Assembly: GCA_900550525.1 (NCBI GenBank)
Contig: URSN01000007.1
Location: forward strand, 1-37,916
Length of the DNA: 37,916 nt
DNA from: an uncultured Eubacteriales bacterium
GTDB lineage: Bacteria; Bacillota; Clostridia; Christensenellales; CAG-138
Direction: 5' to 3'
The translations under genes were made by a program, and so were the position numbers. Shown here piece by piece: positions 8,280 through 16,999 of the stretch. Below the pieces are notes generated by a model that made no database searches, was not told the origin of the DNA, and saw nothing but the letters and a program-made list of their open reading frames with translations. Positions within the stretch are counted from its first letter, which is position 1. The number at the start of each line of letters is the position of its first letter.

Positions 8280-8930
8280 TCAGATCGCGCCGACTTCCTT
8301 ATAGACCTGCTCGAGCGACACGCCCTTGTGCAGGTTCGCGCGCACGGTGTTCTCGTTTTCGATGAGGGCGAGCGCGCGCTCGAACACCTCGTCGGCAATG
8401 TCCTGCGGGATGATGCACACGCCGTCGATATCGCCAAAGACGATGTCGCCCGGATTGATCAGCACGCCGTCGATCTGCACCGGCAGCTTGCACTCGTTGA
8501 TCTCGCAGCGGCCCTTGGAGGTGGTCGGCAGCGCGCCGCGGTAGAACAGCGGAAAATCCATCTGCTTGAGCGCCCGCAGGTCGCGCGCCATGCCGTCGAG
8601 CAGCACGCCGACGCCCTTGCGCTGCAGCACGGCCGTGGCGAACAGCTCGCCAAAGACGGCGCAGTTGTACTCGCCGCGCGTGGCCAGCACATACACCTCG
8701 CCGGGCTGGAGCTGATCCACCACCTTGCACTGGGCGGTCAGCGGATCGTCCGGCATGGTGTAGACGGTGTTGCCGATGCTGGTGAACGCCGGGCCGCAGA
8801 CGACCGTCTCATCCTTGAGGCCGTGGATGCCGCCGCCGAGCGTCTGGTTGCGGTAGCCCATCTGGTCGAGCACGTCGCTGACGACGCCGCTGTACAGTTT
8901 TTCCTTCAAATAATCTATTTCGTACTTCAT
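8280..8930 (-). CDS. RraA-like / HMG-aldolase family protein
   Basis: This 216-residue protein belongs to the RraA / 4-hydroxy-4-methyl-2-oxoglutarate aldolase family. The metal- and pyruvate-binding region is recognisable: GELFATAVLQRKGVGVLLDG followed by MARDLRAL, with the Arg-Asp pair. In catabolic operons such proteins usually act as class II pyruvate aldolases or oxaloacetate-type decarboxylases; true RraA regulates RNase E, which is not expected here. It lies between hydroxylase subunit genes, pointing to a carbon-carbon cleavage or decarboxylation step. The start at 8930 fits the family N-terminus. Confidence 0.8.
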   Translation of the reverse strand: MKYEIDYLKEKLYSGVVSDVLDQMGYRNQTLGGGIHGLKDETVVCGPAFTSIGNTVYTMPDDPLTAQCKVVDQLQPGEVYVLATRGEYNCAVFGELFATAVLQRKGVGVLLDGMARDLRALKQMDFPLFYRGALPTTSKGRCEINECKLPVQIDGVLINPGDIVFGDIDGVCIIPQDIADEVFERALALIENENTVRANLHKGVSLEQVYKEVGAI

Positions 8931-8961
8931 GGGGGAATATCCTGCCTTCCGTGTGAAATTC

Positions 8962-9276
8962 TTACAGCTCCTGGATCGCCTTGTAGACGGCCAGGTTTTC
9001 GATGAGCATCGGCAGGCCCGCCGCGGAGAACACGATGCGCAGCGCCTCGATGGCCTGCTCCTTCGTCGCGCCGGCCTCGATGGCCTCGCGCATGCAGGCC
9101 ACGGCGCCGCTGGTATGATGGCACATCGCGTCCGCCACCATGGACATCAGGTGCTTGTACTTGGGCTCGAGCGCCCCTTCGCAGTGCACGAGGCCGAGCG
9201 TCTCATCGACGATCGCGTACAGTTTCTCATCCGCCTCCGCCAGCGGTTTCAAAAAGACGGGTACTTCCTTGTTCAT
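8962..9276 (-). CDS. carboxymuconolactone decarboxylase / AhpD-like protein
   Basis: This 104-residue all-helical protein is of the CMD family (LGLVHCEGALEPKYKHLMSMVADAM, then GAVACMREAIEAGATKEQAIEAL). Such proteins are either decarboxylases or AhpD-like redox proteins. The usual redox CxxC is not seen: the only cysteines of the central helix are in MCHHTSGAVAC, eight residues apart. A redox role is therefore doubtful. The ATG overlaps the TGA of the 2Fe-2S subunit gene (ATGA at 9273-9276), so translation is probably coupled. Confidence 0.78.
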   Translation of the reverse strand: MNKEVPVFLKPLAEADEKLYAIVDETLGLVHCEGALEPKYKHLMSMVADAMCHHTSGAVACMREAIEAGATKEQAIEALRIVFSAAGLPMLIENLAVYKAIQEL

Positions 9277-9767
9277 GGTTGCTCCTCCTTTTGTTCCGTT
9301 TCTTCCATGGCTTTTGCCGCGGCCATGACCGCGTCCACGATCTTGGTATAGCCGGTGCAGCGGCACAGGTTTCCGGACAGCGCCGCAGCCGCCTGCTCGC
9401 GCGTGGGATGCTTGCAGCGGTTCAGGAACGCCTTGGCCGTGAGCACCATGCCCGGCGTGCAGAAGCCGCACTGCACCGCGCCCGCGTCCAGAAACGCCTG
9501 CTGCACGGGGTCGAGCGGCTCTCCCTCGCGCGAGAGGCCCTCGATGGTGAGCACCTCGTGCCCGTCCGCCTGCGAGGAGAGCACCAGGCAGGAGTTGACC
9601 GGCTCCCCGTCGAGCAGCACCGTGCATGCGCCGCATTCGCCCTCGCGGCAGGCGACCTTCGTGCCCGTCAGTCCCAGCCGGCCGCGCAGCAGATCCGCCA
9701 GGACCTCGCCCGGCCGCTCCTCCACGGTGACCTGTTCGCCATTGAGCGTAAATGTGATACTGTTCAT
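9273..9767 (-). CDS. 2Fe-2S subunit of molybdenum hydroxylase (XdhC/CoxS/YagT type)
   Basis: This 164-residue small subunit has two [2Fe-2S] domains. The N-terminal plant-type cluster uses CREGECGAC with the later NSC cysteine. The C-terminal helical cluster uses QCGFCTPGM and LCRCTGY. It relays electrons from the molybdopterin site to FAD. Length is typical. It is bracketed by 4-nt ATGA overlaps at both ends, with the unknown lipoprotein gene upstream and the CMD gene downstream, so the three are translated as a tight unit. The catalytic subunit lies about 10 kb upstream in the same operon. Confidence 0.92.
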   Translation of the reverse strand: MNSITFTLNGEQVTVEERPGEVLADLLRGRLGLTGTKVACREGECGACTVLLDGEPVNSCLVLSSQADGHEVLTIEGLSREGEPLDPVQQAFLDAGAVQCGFCTPGMVLTAKAFLNRCKHPTREQAAAALSGNLCRCTGYTKIVDAVMAAAKAMEETEQKEEQP

Positions 9768-10393
9768 GCGACAAACGCCTCCACGATCTCATCCGCCGTC
9801 ACGCCGCGCGCAAGCATCCGCTTGACGCGCCTGATCCCGCCCTCGTCGAGCGCCTCGCCCCGCTGCTGCTCGATGCGGCGGATCACCGCCTCCGGCGCGG
9901 TGCTGATGCGCGCCTCCAGATCCTCCAGCTGCACCTTTTCGATGAGCTTTTCCAGCTCCTCGTTGAACTCCGCCTCGCTCGGCTCGCGGCCGAAGTACGT
10001 CTCATACGCGTCGTAGATGAACGCCTTGCGCAGCTCGCTCTTGGTCTGCTGGAGGAAGGGGTCGTAGGTGTGGTACACCCGGTCCTCATAGGTCTCCACC
10101 GGCACGTCCTCCCCCGCCTCGTAGCGGACGATCTCAAAGGGCGTGAACACCTGCGGCGTGAGCGCATCCTGCTGGTCCACGACGAGCTGGTACAGCTCGC
10201 CGTGGACGTGATACGCGCGCACCCTGGTCACGCTGCCGAGCGTCATGGGCATGACGATGTCCTGGTTGCGATACCAGACGACCGCCTCGCCCTCCGCCGG
10301 CGAAGGGCCCGCCTGGCAGGCGGCGGCGCACAGCAGCGCGGCGCACAGCAGCGCTGTGCCGGCGAATTTACACCAGCGCGCGGACAAAGTCAT
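9764..10393 (-). CDS. putative lipoprotein of unknown function
   Basis: I do not recognise this 209-residue protein. A basic start, a hydrophobic stretch and a lipobox (CAAAC, Cys26) mark a signal-peptidase II lipoprotein outside the membrane. The mature part begins with a beta-rich region (about 40-110, including MPMTLGSVTRVRAYHVHG) and ends in charged helices (about 130-200, KSELRKAF to IRRVKRML). Its TGA overlaps the ATG of the 2Fe-2S subunit, and its start lies inside the 3' end of the TIM-barrel gene. The ATG at 10393 gives the intact signal peptide; an upstream ATG at 10423 lacks a ribosome site. Tight coupling to hydroxylase genes suggests a role in the same pathway. Confidence 0.65.
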   Translation of the reverse strand: MTLSARWCKFAGTALLCAALLCAAACQAGPSPAEGEAVVWYRNQDIVMPMTLGSVTRVRAYHVHGELYQLVVDQQDALTPQVFTPFEIVRYEAGEDVPVETYEDRVYHTYDPFLQQTKSELRKAFIYDAYETYFGREPSEAEFNEELEKLIEKVQLEDLEARISTAPEAVIRRIEQQRGEALDEGGIRRVKRMLARGVTADEIVEAFVA

Positions 10394-11195
10394 ACGCGCC
10401 CTGCAATCCGGCCTCGTTGACATACTCGAGCAGGACCGCCCCGTCGTATCCGCAGCCTTTGAGCCGCTCGATCAGGTACGGGTAATCCAGCGCGCCCTTG
10501 CCGGCGCCCAGGAACACCGCGCGGCCGTCGACGATCTTGGTATCCTTGGCGTGCACCAGCTCGATGTCGCCGCTCAGGCGGTCAAAGAACCCGTCGATGA
10601 GCGTGCGGGTGTCGCCCGCGTTCTCCGGCGTGACCATGTTGGCCATGTCCAGCGCGATGCGCAGGTTCTTTGCGCCCACGTCGTCGAGCATGCGGCGCAG
10701 CGTCTCCGGGCTCTTGGTCACCTGGCCAAAGTGCGGCTCGAGCGCGAAGGTCACGCCCTCCTCCGCCGCGCGCGCGCAGATCTGCCGCAGCGTATCGGCC
10801 ACCGCGTCCCACACCTCCGGCAGGTAATTGTTCGGGTGATCGATCCAGGCGTTGTCCGGGTTGGCGCTGCCCGTTTCCGAAACGATGACGCGGCAGCCAA
10901 AGCGCGCCGGCAGCACGAGCTTTTTGAGGAAGCTCTCCTTTGCCGCCTCGCGGGCCTCCTTCTCCGGGAAGGCGATCTTCTGATGGCCGCTGACGGCGAG
11001 GATCTCGATGCCCTCGTCCGCAAACGCCTGGCGCACCTCGCCGCACAGCTCCGGCGTCAGCTCGTCCACATCATAGCCGCGGCCGTTGAACGCCATATCC
11101 AGCTGCACCTTGCGGATGCCGTAGGCGGCGATGCGCTTTGCCATCTCGGCCGGCGCATATGCCTTGAACATCGTGTTGAGCGTTCCGACTTCCAT
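10368..11195 (-). CDS. sugar phosphate isomerase/epimerase-like TIM-barrel protein
   Basis: This 275-residue protein is of the xylose-isomerase-like / AP-endonuclease-2 superfamily. Metal-binding features of the barrel are seen as the Glu of FALEPHFG, the Asp of IALDMANM, and the His of ELVHAKDTK, with a late Glu in LLEYVNE. Members isomerise or epimerise sugars, inosose or hydroxypyruvate-type compounds; which applies here is not visible. The 3' end overlaps the lipoprotein gene by 26 nt. It follows the SDR gene by 43 nt, and the pair may handle a sugar-like part of the substrate. Confidence 0.8.
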   Translation of the reverse strand: MEVGTLNTMFKAYAPAEMAKRIAAYGIRKVQLDMAFNGRGYDVDELTPELCGEVRQAFADEGIEILAVSGHQKIAFPEKEAREAAKESFLKKLVLPARFGCRVIVSETGSANPDNAWIDHPNNYLPEVWDAVADTLRQICARAAEEGVTFALEPHFGQVTKSPETLRRMLDDVGAKNLRIALDMANMVTPENAGDTRTLIDGFFDRLSGDIELVHAKDTKIVDGRAVFLGAGKGALDYPYLIERLKGCGYDGAVLLEYVNEAGLQGAYDFVRALV

Positions 11196-11238
11196 GTTGC
11201 CTAACCTCCAATTCCGTTGTGCGCTTCCCGCGGCGGCT

Positions 11239-12000
11239 TCAGCGCAGGGTGTAGCCGCCGTCGGCCACGATGTTCTGCCCGACGATGTAATCGCTCGCGG
11301 GCGCGGCCAAAAACAGCGCCGCGCCGACCATATCGATCGGCTGCGCCATGCGGCCCAGCGGGATCAGCGCGTCATACTCGGCCACGGCCTCCGGGTTGCC
11401 CTCGAACATCGGGTCGGTCAGCGCGGTGCGCACCATGCCGGGGCTGATGCCGTTGACGTTGATGCCGTAGCGGATCCACTCGCACCCCAGCGACTTGGTC
11501 ACCTGGATGAGGCCCGCCTTGGCGGCCGCGTAGCTGGAGCCCACGTCGCCGGTGACGACCATGCCGCTCATGGAGCAGATGTTGATGATCTTGCCGCCGC
11601 CGGTCTTGACCATGCGCTTTGCCGCCTGCTGGCAGCACCAGAAGGCGCTGTTGAGGAAGTGATTGATCACGGTGTCCCAGACCTCCTCGGTCATGTCCAG
11701 CGCGGACGAGAACGAGCCGATGCCCGCCGAATTGACCAGGATGTCGAGGCGGCCGAGCTTTGCGTCCATCGCGGCGAACATGGCTTCGATATCCGCCTTC
11801 TTCGTGATGTCTGCCACGAGATAATCGGCCGTGCCGCCCGCCGCGCGGATCTTTTCGGCGGCGCTCTTTGCGTTCTTTTCGGAGATATCCGCCACGACGA
11901 CGTTCGCGCCCTGCCAGGACAGGCCCTCCGCGATTGCGGAACCGATGCCGCCGGAGCCGATCACAAATGCGTTCTTACCGGTCAGATCAAACAGATTCAT
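11239..12000 (-). CDS. short-chain dehydrogenase/reductase
   Basis: This 253-residue classical SDR oxidises or reduces an alcohol/ketone with NAD(P). It has the glycine-rich GSGGIGSAIAEG near residue 14, VADIT, NSAG near residue 88, the catalytic Ser region (CSMSG), the YxxxK pair in SYAAAKAG, and a C-terminal VADGGYTLR. The Asp after beta-2 (VVVADIS) favours NAD. The ATG at 12000 follows AGAGAGGTG. Substrate is unknown; the neighbouring isomerase gene suggests a polyol or hydroxy acid. Confidence 0.88.
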   Translation of the reverse strand: MNLFDLTGKNAFVIGSGGIGSAIAEGLSWQGANVVVADISEKNAKSAAEKIRAAGGTADYLVADITKKADIEAMFAAMDAKLGRLDILVNSAGIGSFSSALDMTEEVWDTVINHFLNSAFWCCQQAAKRMVKTGGGKIINICSMSGMVVTGDVGSSYAAAKAGLIQVTKSLGCEWIRYGINVNGISPGMVRTALTDPMFEGNPEAVAEYDALIPLGRMAQPIDMVGAALFLAAPASDYIVGQNIVADGGYTLR

Positions 12001-12069
12001 TGGTTGCACCTCTCTTTAAGTATGGTAGATGGTCGATCGCCGGCCGCGCCCAAGCGCAGCCGGCGCGGA

Positions 12070-13017
12070 TCAGTTGAGCTCCTTGCCCTCGCGCACATAG
12101 GGGACGCCCACCACGGACGGGTTGACAAAGCGCGAGCGCGCGCCGATGAGCAGCACGATGATCGTCAGCACATAGGGCAGCATGACCAGGAACTGGTACG
12201 GGATGCCCAGGCTGAGCGCCTGCAGGCGCAGCTGCAGCGCGTCCGCAAAGCCGAACACGAACGCGCCCAGCAGCGCGTTCCACGGCATCCAGCGCGCGAA
12301 TACGACCAGCGCGATGGCGATGAAGCCGCGGTTGTTGCTCATGCCGTCGGAGAACAGGCCGATGGTCAGCGTCAGGTAGGCGCCCGCCAGGCAGCAGAAC
12401 ACCGCGCCGACGATCCACATCCAGCAGCGGATCCTGATCACGTCGATGCCCATGGTGTCGGCCGCCTGCGCGTTGCCGCCCACGGCGCGGATCTTCAGGC
12501 CCAGGTTCGTGCGGAACAGGATGAACGCCGCCACCGGCACCAGCAGGATCGCCAGATAGCCCATGATGTTCTGGCTGAACAGGAAGCCGATGATCGGGAT
12601 GTCGGACAGCAGCGGGATCTCGATGGGGGTGAGCGTATCCACCGTGGTCGGGATCAGCGAGACGCCGAGGATGTACCGGTTGAAAAAGCCGGTGAAGCCC
12701 GTGGCGAAGAAGTTGTACACGATGCCGCAGATGGACTGGTTGGCCAGCATCTTGAGCGTGAGCAGGCCCATCAGCAGCCCGATCAGCACGCCCATGACGA
12801 CGGACGCGCCCACGCCCGCCACGACGCCGCCGCCATAGATGGCGCCGATGTACGAGACGAAGCAGCCCATCAGGATCATGCCCTCCATGCCCATGTTCAG
12901 CAGGCCGGAGCGCTCCACAAAGATCTCGCCGAGCGTGGCGATGAGCAGGGGCACCGCCAGCGAAAAGCTGCTGGCCAGGAGCCCGGTCACAAAATCTACG
13001 GTCAGAACAGAACCCAT
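12070..13017 (-). CDS. ABC transporter permease, BMP/nucleoside type (second)
   Basis: This 315-residue polytopic membrane protein is of the BPD_transp_2 family (YufQ/NupC type). It has about eight hydrophobic segments, and the family motif region GLLNMGMEGMILMG near residue 37 and IRAVGGNAQAADTMGID near residue 160. It partners the permease at 13034-14128, the ATPase at 14139-15662 and the BMP lipoprotein at 15754-16824. Systems of this kind import purine nucleosides or related compounds. The ATG at 13017 is preceded by an AAGGGGG-like site. Confidence 0.88.
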   Translation of the reverse strand: MGSVLTVDFVTGLLASSFSLAVPLLIATLGEIFVERSGLLNMGMEGMILMGCFVSYIGAIYGGGVVAGVGASVVMGVLIGLLMGLLTLKMLANQSICGIVYNFFATGFTGFFNRYILGVSLIPTTVDTLTPIEIPLLSDIPIIGFLFSQNIMGYLAILLVPVAAFILFRTNLGLKIRAVGGNAQAADTMGIDVIRIRCWMWIVGAVFCCLAGAYLTLTIGLFSDGMSNNRGFIAIALVVFARWMPWNALLGAFVFGFADALQLRLQALSLGIPYQFLVMLPYVLTIIVLLIGARSRFVNPSVVGVPYVREGKELN

Positions 13018-13033
13018 TGTACGGCCCCCTTCC

Positions 13034-14128
13034 CTACGCCTGCGCGGCCGCCGCAAGCCTCTTTGCCGCAGCCTTGTTGTTGATCGCCTTGCGCGTGCGC
13101 TTGACGATGTACTCGCTCATGATGAAGAACAGCACCGCAAGCCCCTCGATCATGTCCGAGAGCATGGCCGGCGTGCCCACGGCGCGCTGCATCGCGGCGC
13201 AGCCGACGGTGAGGCTTGCAAATACCAGCGCCGACACGGCGATGCCGATGGGCCGGTTCTTGCCCAGCTGCGCGACGATGATGGCCGTAAAGCCGCAGCC
13301 GCCCGTCACGCCCTCGATCAGGCGCAGGTGCACGCCCGTGGCCTCAAACGCGCCGGCGATGCCGGCAAAGCCGCCCGAGACCATCATGGACAGCACCATG
13401 ACCGACGTGACCGGAATGCCGGCGTAGAGCGCCGCACGGCTGGAAAGGCCCGTCGCCTTGAGCTGATAGCCCACGGTGGTGCGGTCGAGGAAGAACCAGA
13501 CCACGAACACCAGCACCAGCGCAATGACCACGCCCAGATGGATCTTCGTGCCGGCCATCAGCTCCGGCAGCTGGAAGTTTTCCTGCATGATGGGCGACTG
13601 GTGGATGGGCGTCATGGGGTCCTTCATCGGAACGCTGACCAGATAGGAGACGATGCCGGAGGCCACCTCGTTGAGCATGACCGTCATGACGATCTCGCTT
13701 ACGCCAAAGCGCGTCTTGAGAAACGCCACCGGCATGGCCCACAGCATGCCGAACACCGCGCCCGCAAGCACGATGAGCACCACGGCCAGCGCCATCGGCG
13801 TGCCCTCCGGCAGATACAGGCCCACCAGCGCCGCGCCGAGCGCGCCGGCAAACATCTGCCCCTCGCCGCCGATGTTGAACATGCCGCTGCGCGCGCCCAC
13901 TGCAAAGCCGAGCGCAACGAGCATGAGCGGCGCCGCCTTGGAGAGCGTCTCGCCGATGGTATATTTGGTGCCCCAGGAGCCGCGGATGAGCGCCGCATAG
14001 GCCGTCCCGAGGTCGGCGTCGTACAGCCTGAGCAGCAGGCTGCACGCGATGAACGACAGCAGCGCCGTGAGCAGCACGACGAGCAGGCCGTCCGCCGATT
14101 TGCGGTATTTTTCCTTTTCCTTGCGCAT
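13034..14128 (-). CDS. ABC transporter permease, BMP/nucleoside type (first)
   Basis: This 364-residue permease (YufP/NupB type) has a basic N-terminus, a TM helix near residues 13-35, and the conserved ARSGMFNIGGEGQMFAGA segment near residue 80, then several more TM helices. Together with the second permease it forms the membrane channel of the importer. The ATG at 14128 is favoured by GAGGTGA overlapping the ATPase stop; a GTG three codons upstream is possible. The 10-nt spacing to the ATPase gene indicates coupled expression. Confidence 0.88.
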   Translation of the reverse strand: MRKEKEKYRKSADGLLVVLLTALLSFIACSLLLRLYDADLGTAYAALIRGSWGTKYTIGETLSKAAPLMLVALGFAVGARSGMFNIGGEGQMFAGALGAALVGLYLPEGTPMALAVVLIVLAGAVFGMLWAMPVAFLKTRFGVSEIVMTVMLNEVASGIVSYLVSVPMKDPMTPIHQSPIMQENFQLPELMAGTKIHLGVVIALVLVFVVWFFLDRTTVGYQLKATGLSSRAALYAGIPVTSVMVLSMMVSGGFAGIAGAFEATGVHLRLIEGVTGGCGFTAIIVAQLGKNRPIGIAVSALVFASLTVGCAAMQRAVGTPAMLSDMIEGLAVLFFIMSEYIVKRTRKAINNKAAAKRLAAAAQA

Positions 14129-14138
14129 GGCCGTCACC

Positions 14139-15662
14139 TCAGTTCGCCTCAGCGCCGGCCATCATCAGGCCGAGCTTGTCCATGTCCAGATCCTCCCGGT
14201 TCTCCAGCACGCCCATGATGCGGCCCTCGAACATGACGGCGATGCGGTCGCTGAGCGAGAGGATCTCCTCCATCTCCGTGGAGATGAGCAGCACGCCCGT
14301 GCCGTACTTGCGCGTTTCCAGGATGCTGCTGTGGACGTTTTCGATCGCGCCCACGTCCAGGCCGCGCGTCGGGTTCACGCACACGAGCGCCCGCGGGTCG
14401 CGGGCCAGCTCGCGCGCGAGGATGACCTTTTGCAGGTTGCCGCCGGAGAGCTGCTCGGCCGGCATATCGGGGCTGGCGAGCTTGATCTCATACCACTTGC
14501 GGAAGCGCTCGGTCGCCTTGAGCGCCTCCTCGCGGTTGAGCACGATGCCCTTTGCGTACGGGCTCTTGCCAAAGTCGCGCAGGATGACGTTGTCCGCAAT
14601 CGACATCTGCCCGATGGCGCCGATGCCGTTTCGTTCCGCAGGGACGGCGCTCAGGTGCTGCCCGATGCGCTGCGCCACGCTGAGCTTTGTCACGTCCTGC
14701 CCCGCCAGCTCGATCGTCCCGGCGGAAGGCTTTTCCGTGCCCATGATCAGCTCGGACAGCTCCGTCTGGCCGTTGCCGTCCACGCCTGCGATGCCGAGCA
14801 CCTCGCCCGCTCGCACCTCCAGGTTGACCCCGTCCACCACGACGCGGCCGTATTTGTTGCGGAAGGACAGGTCGCGCACGCGCAGCACCGTCTCGCCGGG
14901 CGCCAGCTCGTCGCGCGCGACGCGGAACACCACGTCCCGCCCGACCATCATGCGCGAGAGCGAGACCTTGTCGGTATCGCGCGTGAGCACGGTGCCGATC
15001 TTTTTGCCGGCGCGGAACACCGTGCACACATCGGCAAACTCCAGCACCTCCTCGAGCTTGTGGGAGATGAAGATGACCGTCATCCCCTCGTCCACCAGCA
15101 CGCGGAGCACGCGCAGCAGCTCAAACGTCTCCTGCTTGGTGAGCACGGAGGTCGGCTCGTCCAGGATCAGGATCTCGGCGTTGCGGTAGAGCGCCTTGAT
15201 GATCTCCACGCGCTGCTGCTCGCCGACGGAAAGCTGATAGATATATTTGTCCGGATCGATCTGCAGGCCGAACTTGTCGGAGATCTGCCTGATCCGGGCG
15301 ATGAGTTCCTTTTTGTTGATGACGCGGCGGTTGCGCGCGTCGCCGCTGATGATGTTTTCAAAAACCGTCATCTGCTTGACCAGCATGAAGTGCTGGTGGA
15401 TCATGCAGATGCCCTTTTCGATCGCCTGTTTGGAGGAGGAGAAGCGCACCCGCTCGCCGCGCACGTAGATGCTGCCCTCGGTGGGCTGGTACAGCCCGTA
15501 AAGGATCTTCATGATCGTGCTCTTGCCGGAGCCGTTCTCTCCCAGGATGGCGTGGATCTGGCCCTTGTGTATCTCCAGATCGATGTGATCGTTTGCGACG
15601 TTGTCGCCAAAGCGCTTGGTCAGGTTTTCAAACCGGACGATACATTCGTTGTTCATACTCAT
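14139..15662 (-). CDS. ABC transporter ATP-binding protein, double-domain (NupA/YufO type)
   Basis: This 507-residue protein has two ABC domains, as in sugar and nucleoside importers of this class. Domain 1 is complete: Walker A GENGSGKST, signature LSVGEQQRVEI, Walker B ILILDEPTS. Domain 2 is degenerate, as is usual in the family: the P-loop reads GVDGNGQTEL, the signature LSGGNLQKV is good, and Walker B (LVCVNPTRGLD) has Asn where the catalytic Glu side would be. Start is ATG 15662, or ATG 15656 two codons later, which sits at better spacing from ACGGGGA. Confidence 0.92.
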   Translation of the reverse strand: MSMNNECIVRFENLTKRFGDNVANDHIDLEIHKGQIHAILGENGSGKSTIMKILYGLYQPTEGSIYVRGERVRFSSSKQAIEKGICMIHQHFMLVKQMTVFENIISGDARNRRVINKKELIARIRQISDKFGLQIDPDKYIYQLSVGEQQRVEIIKALYRNAEILILDEPTSVLTKQETFELLRVLRVLVDEGMTVIFISHKLEEVLEFADVCTVFRAGKKIGTVLTRDTDKVSLSRMMVGRDVVFRVARDELAPGETVLRVRDLSFRNKYGRVVVDGVNLEVRAGEVLGIAGVDGNGQTELSELIMGTEKPSAGTIELAGQDVTKLSVAQRIGQHLSAVPAERNGIGAIGQMSIADNVILRDFGKSPYAKGIVLNREEALKATERFRKWYEIKLASPDMPAEQLSGGNLQKVILARELARDPRALVCVNPTRGLDVGAIENVHSSILETRKYGTGVLLISTEMEEILSLSDRIAVMFEGRIMGVLENREDLDMDKLGLMMAGAEAN

Positions 15663-15702
15663 TCCCCGTCTGCGTCCGTTTCCCGCCCGGAGCGGGGGGT
15701 TC

Positions 15703-15726
15703 CCGCTGCGGCCGGAGCCGCAGCGG
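15703..15726 (-). other. hairpin between binding-protein and ATPase genes
   Basis: A perfect 10-bp stem (CCGCTGCGGC with its complement) and a 4-nt loop lie in the 91-nt gap after the BMP lipoprotein gene. No U-run follows. Hairpins here often protect the upstream message, so binding protein is made in excess over the membrane parts; that role is inferred. Confidence 0.55.
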
Positions 15727-15753
15727 AAACAAGGGTCGCCGGCCGATTGCCGG

Positions 15754-16824
15754 TCACTCGCTGATCTCGGTCTTGGCTTCGATCACCAGCTCGCCGCTCT
15801 TGATCTGCTCGCGCGCCTCGTTGACGACGGCGGCCAGGTCATCCGGCACGAGGCCGTGGAAGTCCGTGATGTCGCACACGCCCAGCGCCATGCCGCCGCT
15901 GTACTCCTTGCCCTCGAACGTGCCGGCGCGGATGTCGTCGATGACCAGCTCAAGGCTGCGCCCCACGTTCCAGCCGGTGCTCGTGAGCAGCAGCTCGGGC
16001 GCGAGCTCGTTCTGGTCGGACACGTCGCCAAAGCAGTACACGCCATTCTCGATGCAGGCCTGGAAGCAGCCCAGCGCGATGCCGTCGCCGCGGCCCATGA
16101 GCACGTCCACGCCCTGTTCGAACATGGCGACGGCCGTCTGCTTGCCCAGCTCCGTATCGGACCAGGTGCCGGCGAACGCGTATTTGATCTCGATATCCGG
16201 GTTGAAGGCGCGCGCGCCCTCCTTGAAGCCCTCGAGCGCCGCGATCATGGGCATGGTGTCCATGCCGCCGATGTAGCCGATGACGCCCGTCTCGCTCATG
16301 CCGGCGGCGATCATGCCGCACAGGTAGGCCGTCTCCTGCAGCGGAGCGGACACGGTGGCCATGTTGTCCAGCGTCATGTAGCCCTGCGACCAGACGAACT
16401 TCGTATCCGGATAATCCGGCGCGACCTTCATGATGTAGTCGCCCATGTCGAACGACCAGCCGCAGATGAGGTCGTACCCCTGGTCGGCATAGTCGCGCAG
16501 CGTGGCTTCGGCAACGGTGGTGGTGATGTTCTCGATGTAGGTGGCTTCGACGTTTTCGACGTTCTCGTTGAGGTACTCGGCGCCATAGTAGCCGCCCGCG
16601 TTCCAGCCGGCGTCGCTGATGAGGCCCGGCAGCAGGATCGCCACGCGGAAGGGCTCTTGTGCGGAATCGTCCGGTGCGGCCGTCGCGTCGCCTTCTTCAG
16701 GTTGTTCGGTTCCGGTCGAGGGGGCGTCCGTCGGGTCGGACGCGGGGGGCGTCGTGTCCGACGCGCAGGCCACGGATACAACCATGACCAGCGCGAGGGC
16801 AATGAGGAACAGCCGTTTTTTCAT
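15754..16824 (-). CDS. BMP-family substrate-binding lipoprotein
   Basis: This 356-residue protein has a lipoprotein signal (MKKRLFLIALALVMVVSVAC, Cys20), a low-complexity Thr/Pro/Asp/Glu linker (about 21-57) and a BMP/PnrA-type periplasmic-binding domain from VAILLPGLISDAGWN. Related proteins bind purine nucleosides, riboflavin precursors or similar ligands. It is the extracellular receptor of the importer encoded downstream. AAGGAAAGG precedes the ATG at 16824. The ligand is the best single clue to the pathway but cannot be read from sequence. Confidence 0.9.
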   Translation of the reverse strand: MKKRLFLIALALVMVVSVACASDTTPPASDPTDAPSTGTEQPEEGDATAAPDDSAQEPFRVAILLPGLISDAGWNAGGYYGAEYLNENVENVEATYIENITTTVAEATLRDYADQGYDLICGWSFDMGDYIMKVAPDYPDTKFVWSQGYMTLDNMATVSAPLQETAYLCGMIAAGMSETGVIGYIGGMDTMPMIAALEGFKEGARAFNPDIEIKYAFAGTWSDTELGKQTAVAMFEQGVDVLMGRGDGIALGCFQACIENGVYCFGDVSDQNELAPELLLTSTGWNVGRSLELVIDDIRAGTFEGKEYSGGMALGVCDITDFHGLVPDDLAAVVNEAREQIKSGELVIEAKTEISE

Positions 16825-16999
16825 GGGTTTCCTTTCCTTTCGCATGATCTGTTTTTGTGCGGTCCGCCGCACAACCTTGTGGATGCTACCTGGGAATCCG
16901 TCCCATTTCCTATGGATTTGTAACAGCGCCCTGCCGGGACAGGACCGGGGGCGCACCGCCGCGGGAGGTTGACGCGGCGGCGCAGGGATCCCTCCGGGA
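16825..16999 (-). other. 175-nt intercistronic spacer with hairpins
   Basis: No coding sequence. CCGCCGCG at 16956-16963 pairs with 16973-16980 across a 9-nt loop, and TGTGCGG at 16856-16862 pairs with 16867-16873 across TCCG. Neither is followed by a U-run on the minus strand, and I see no convincing promoter for the BMP gene. Confidence 0.4.
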
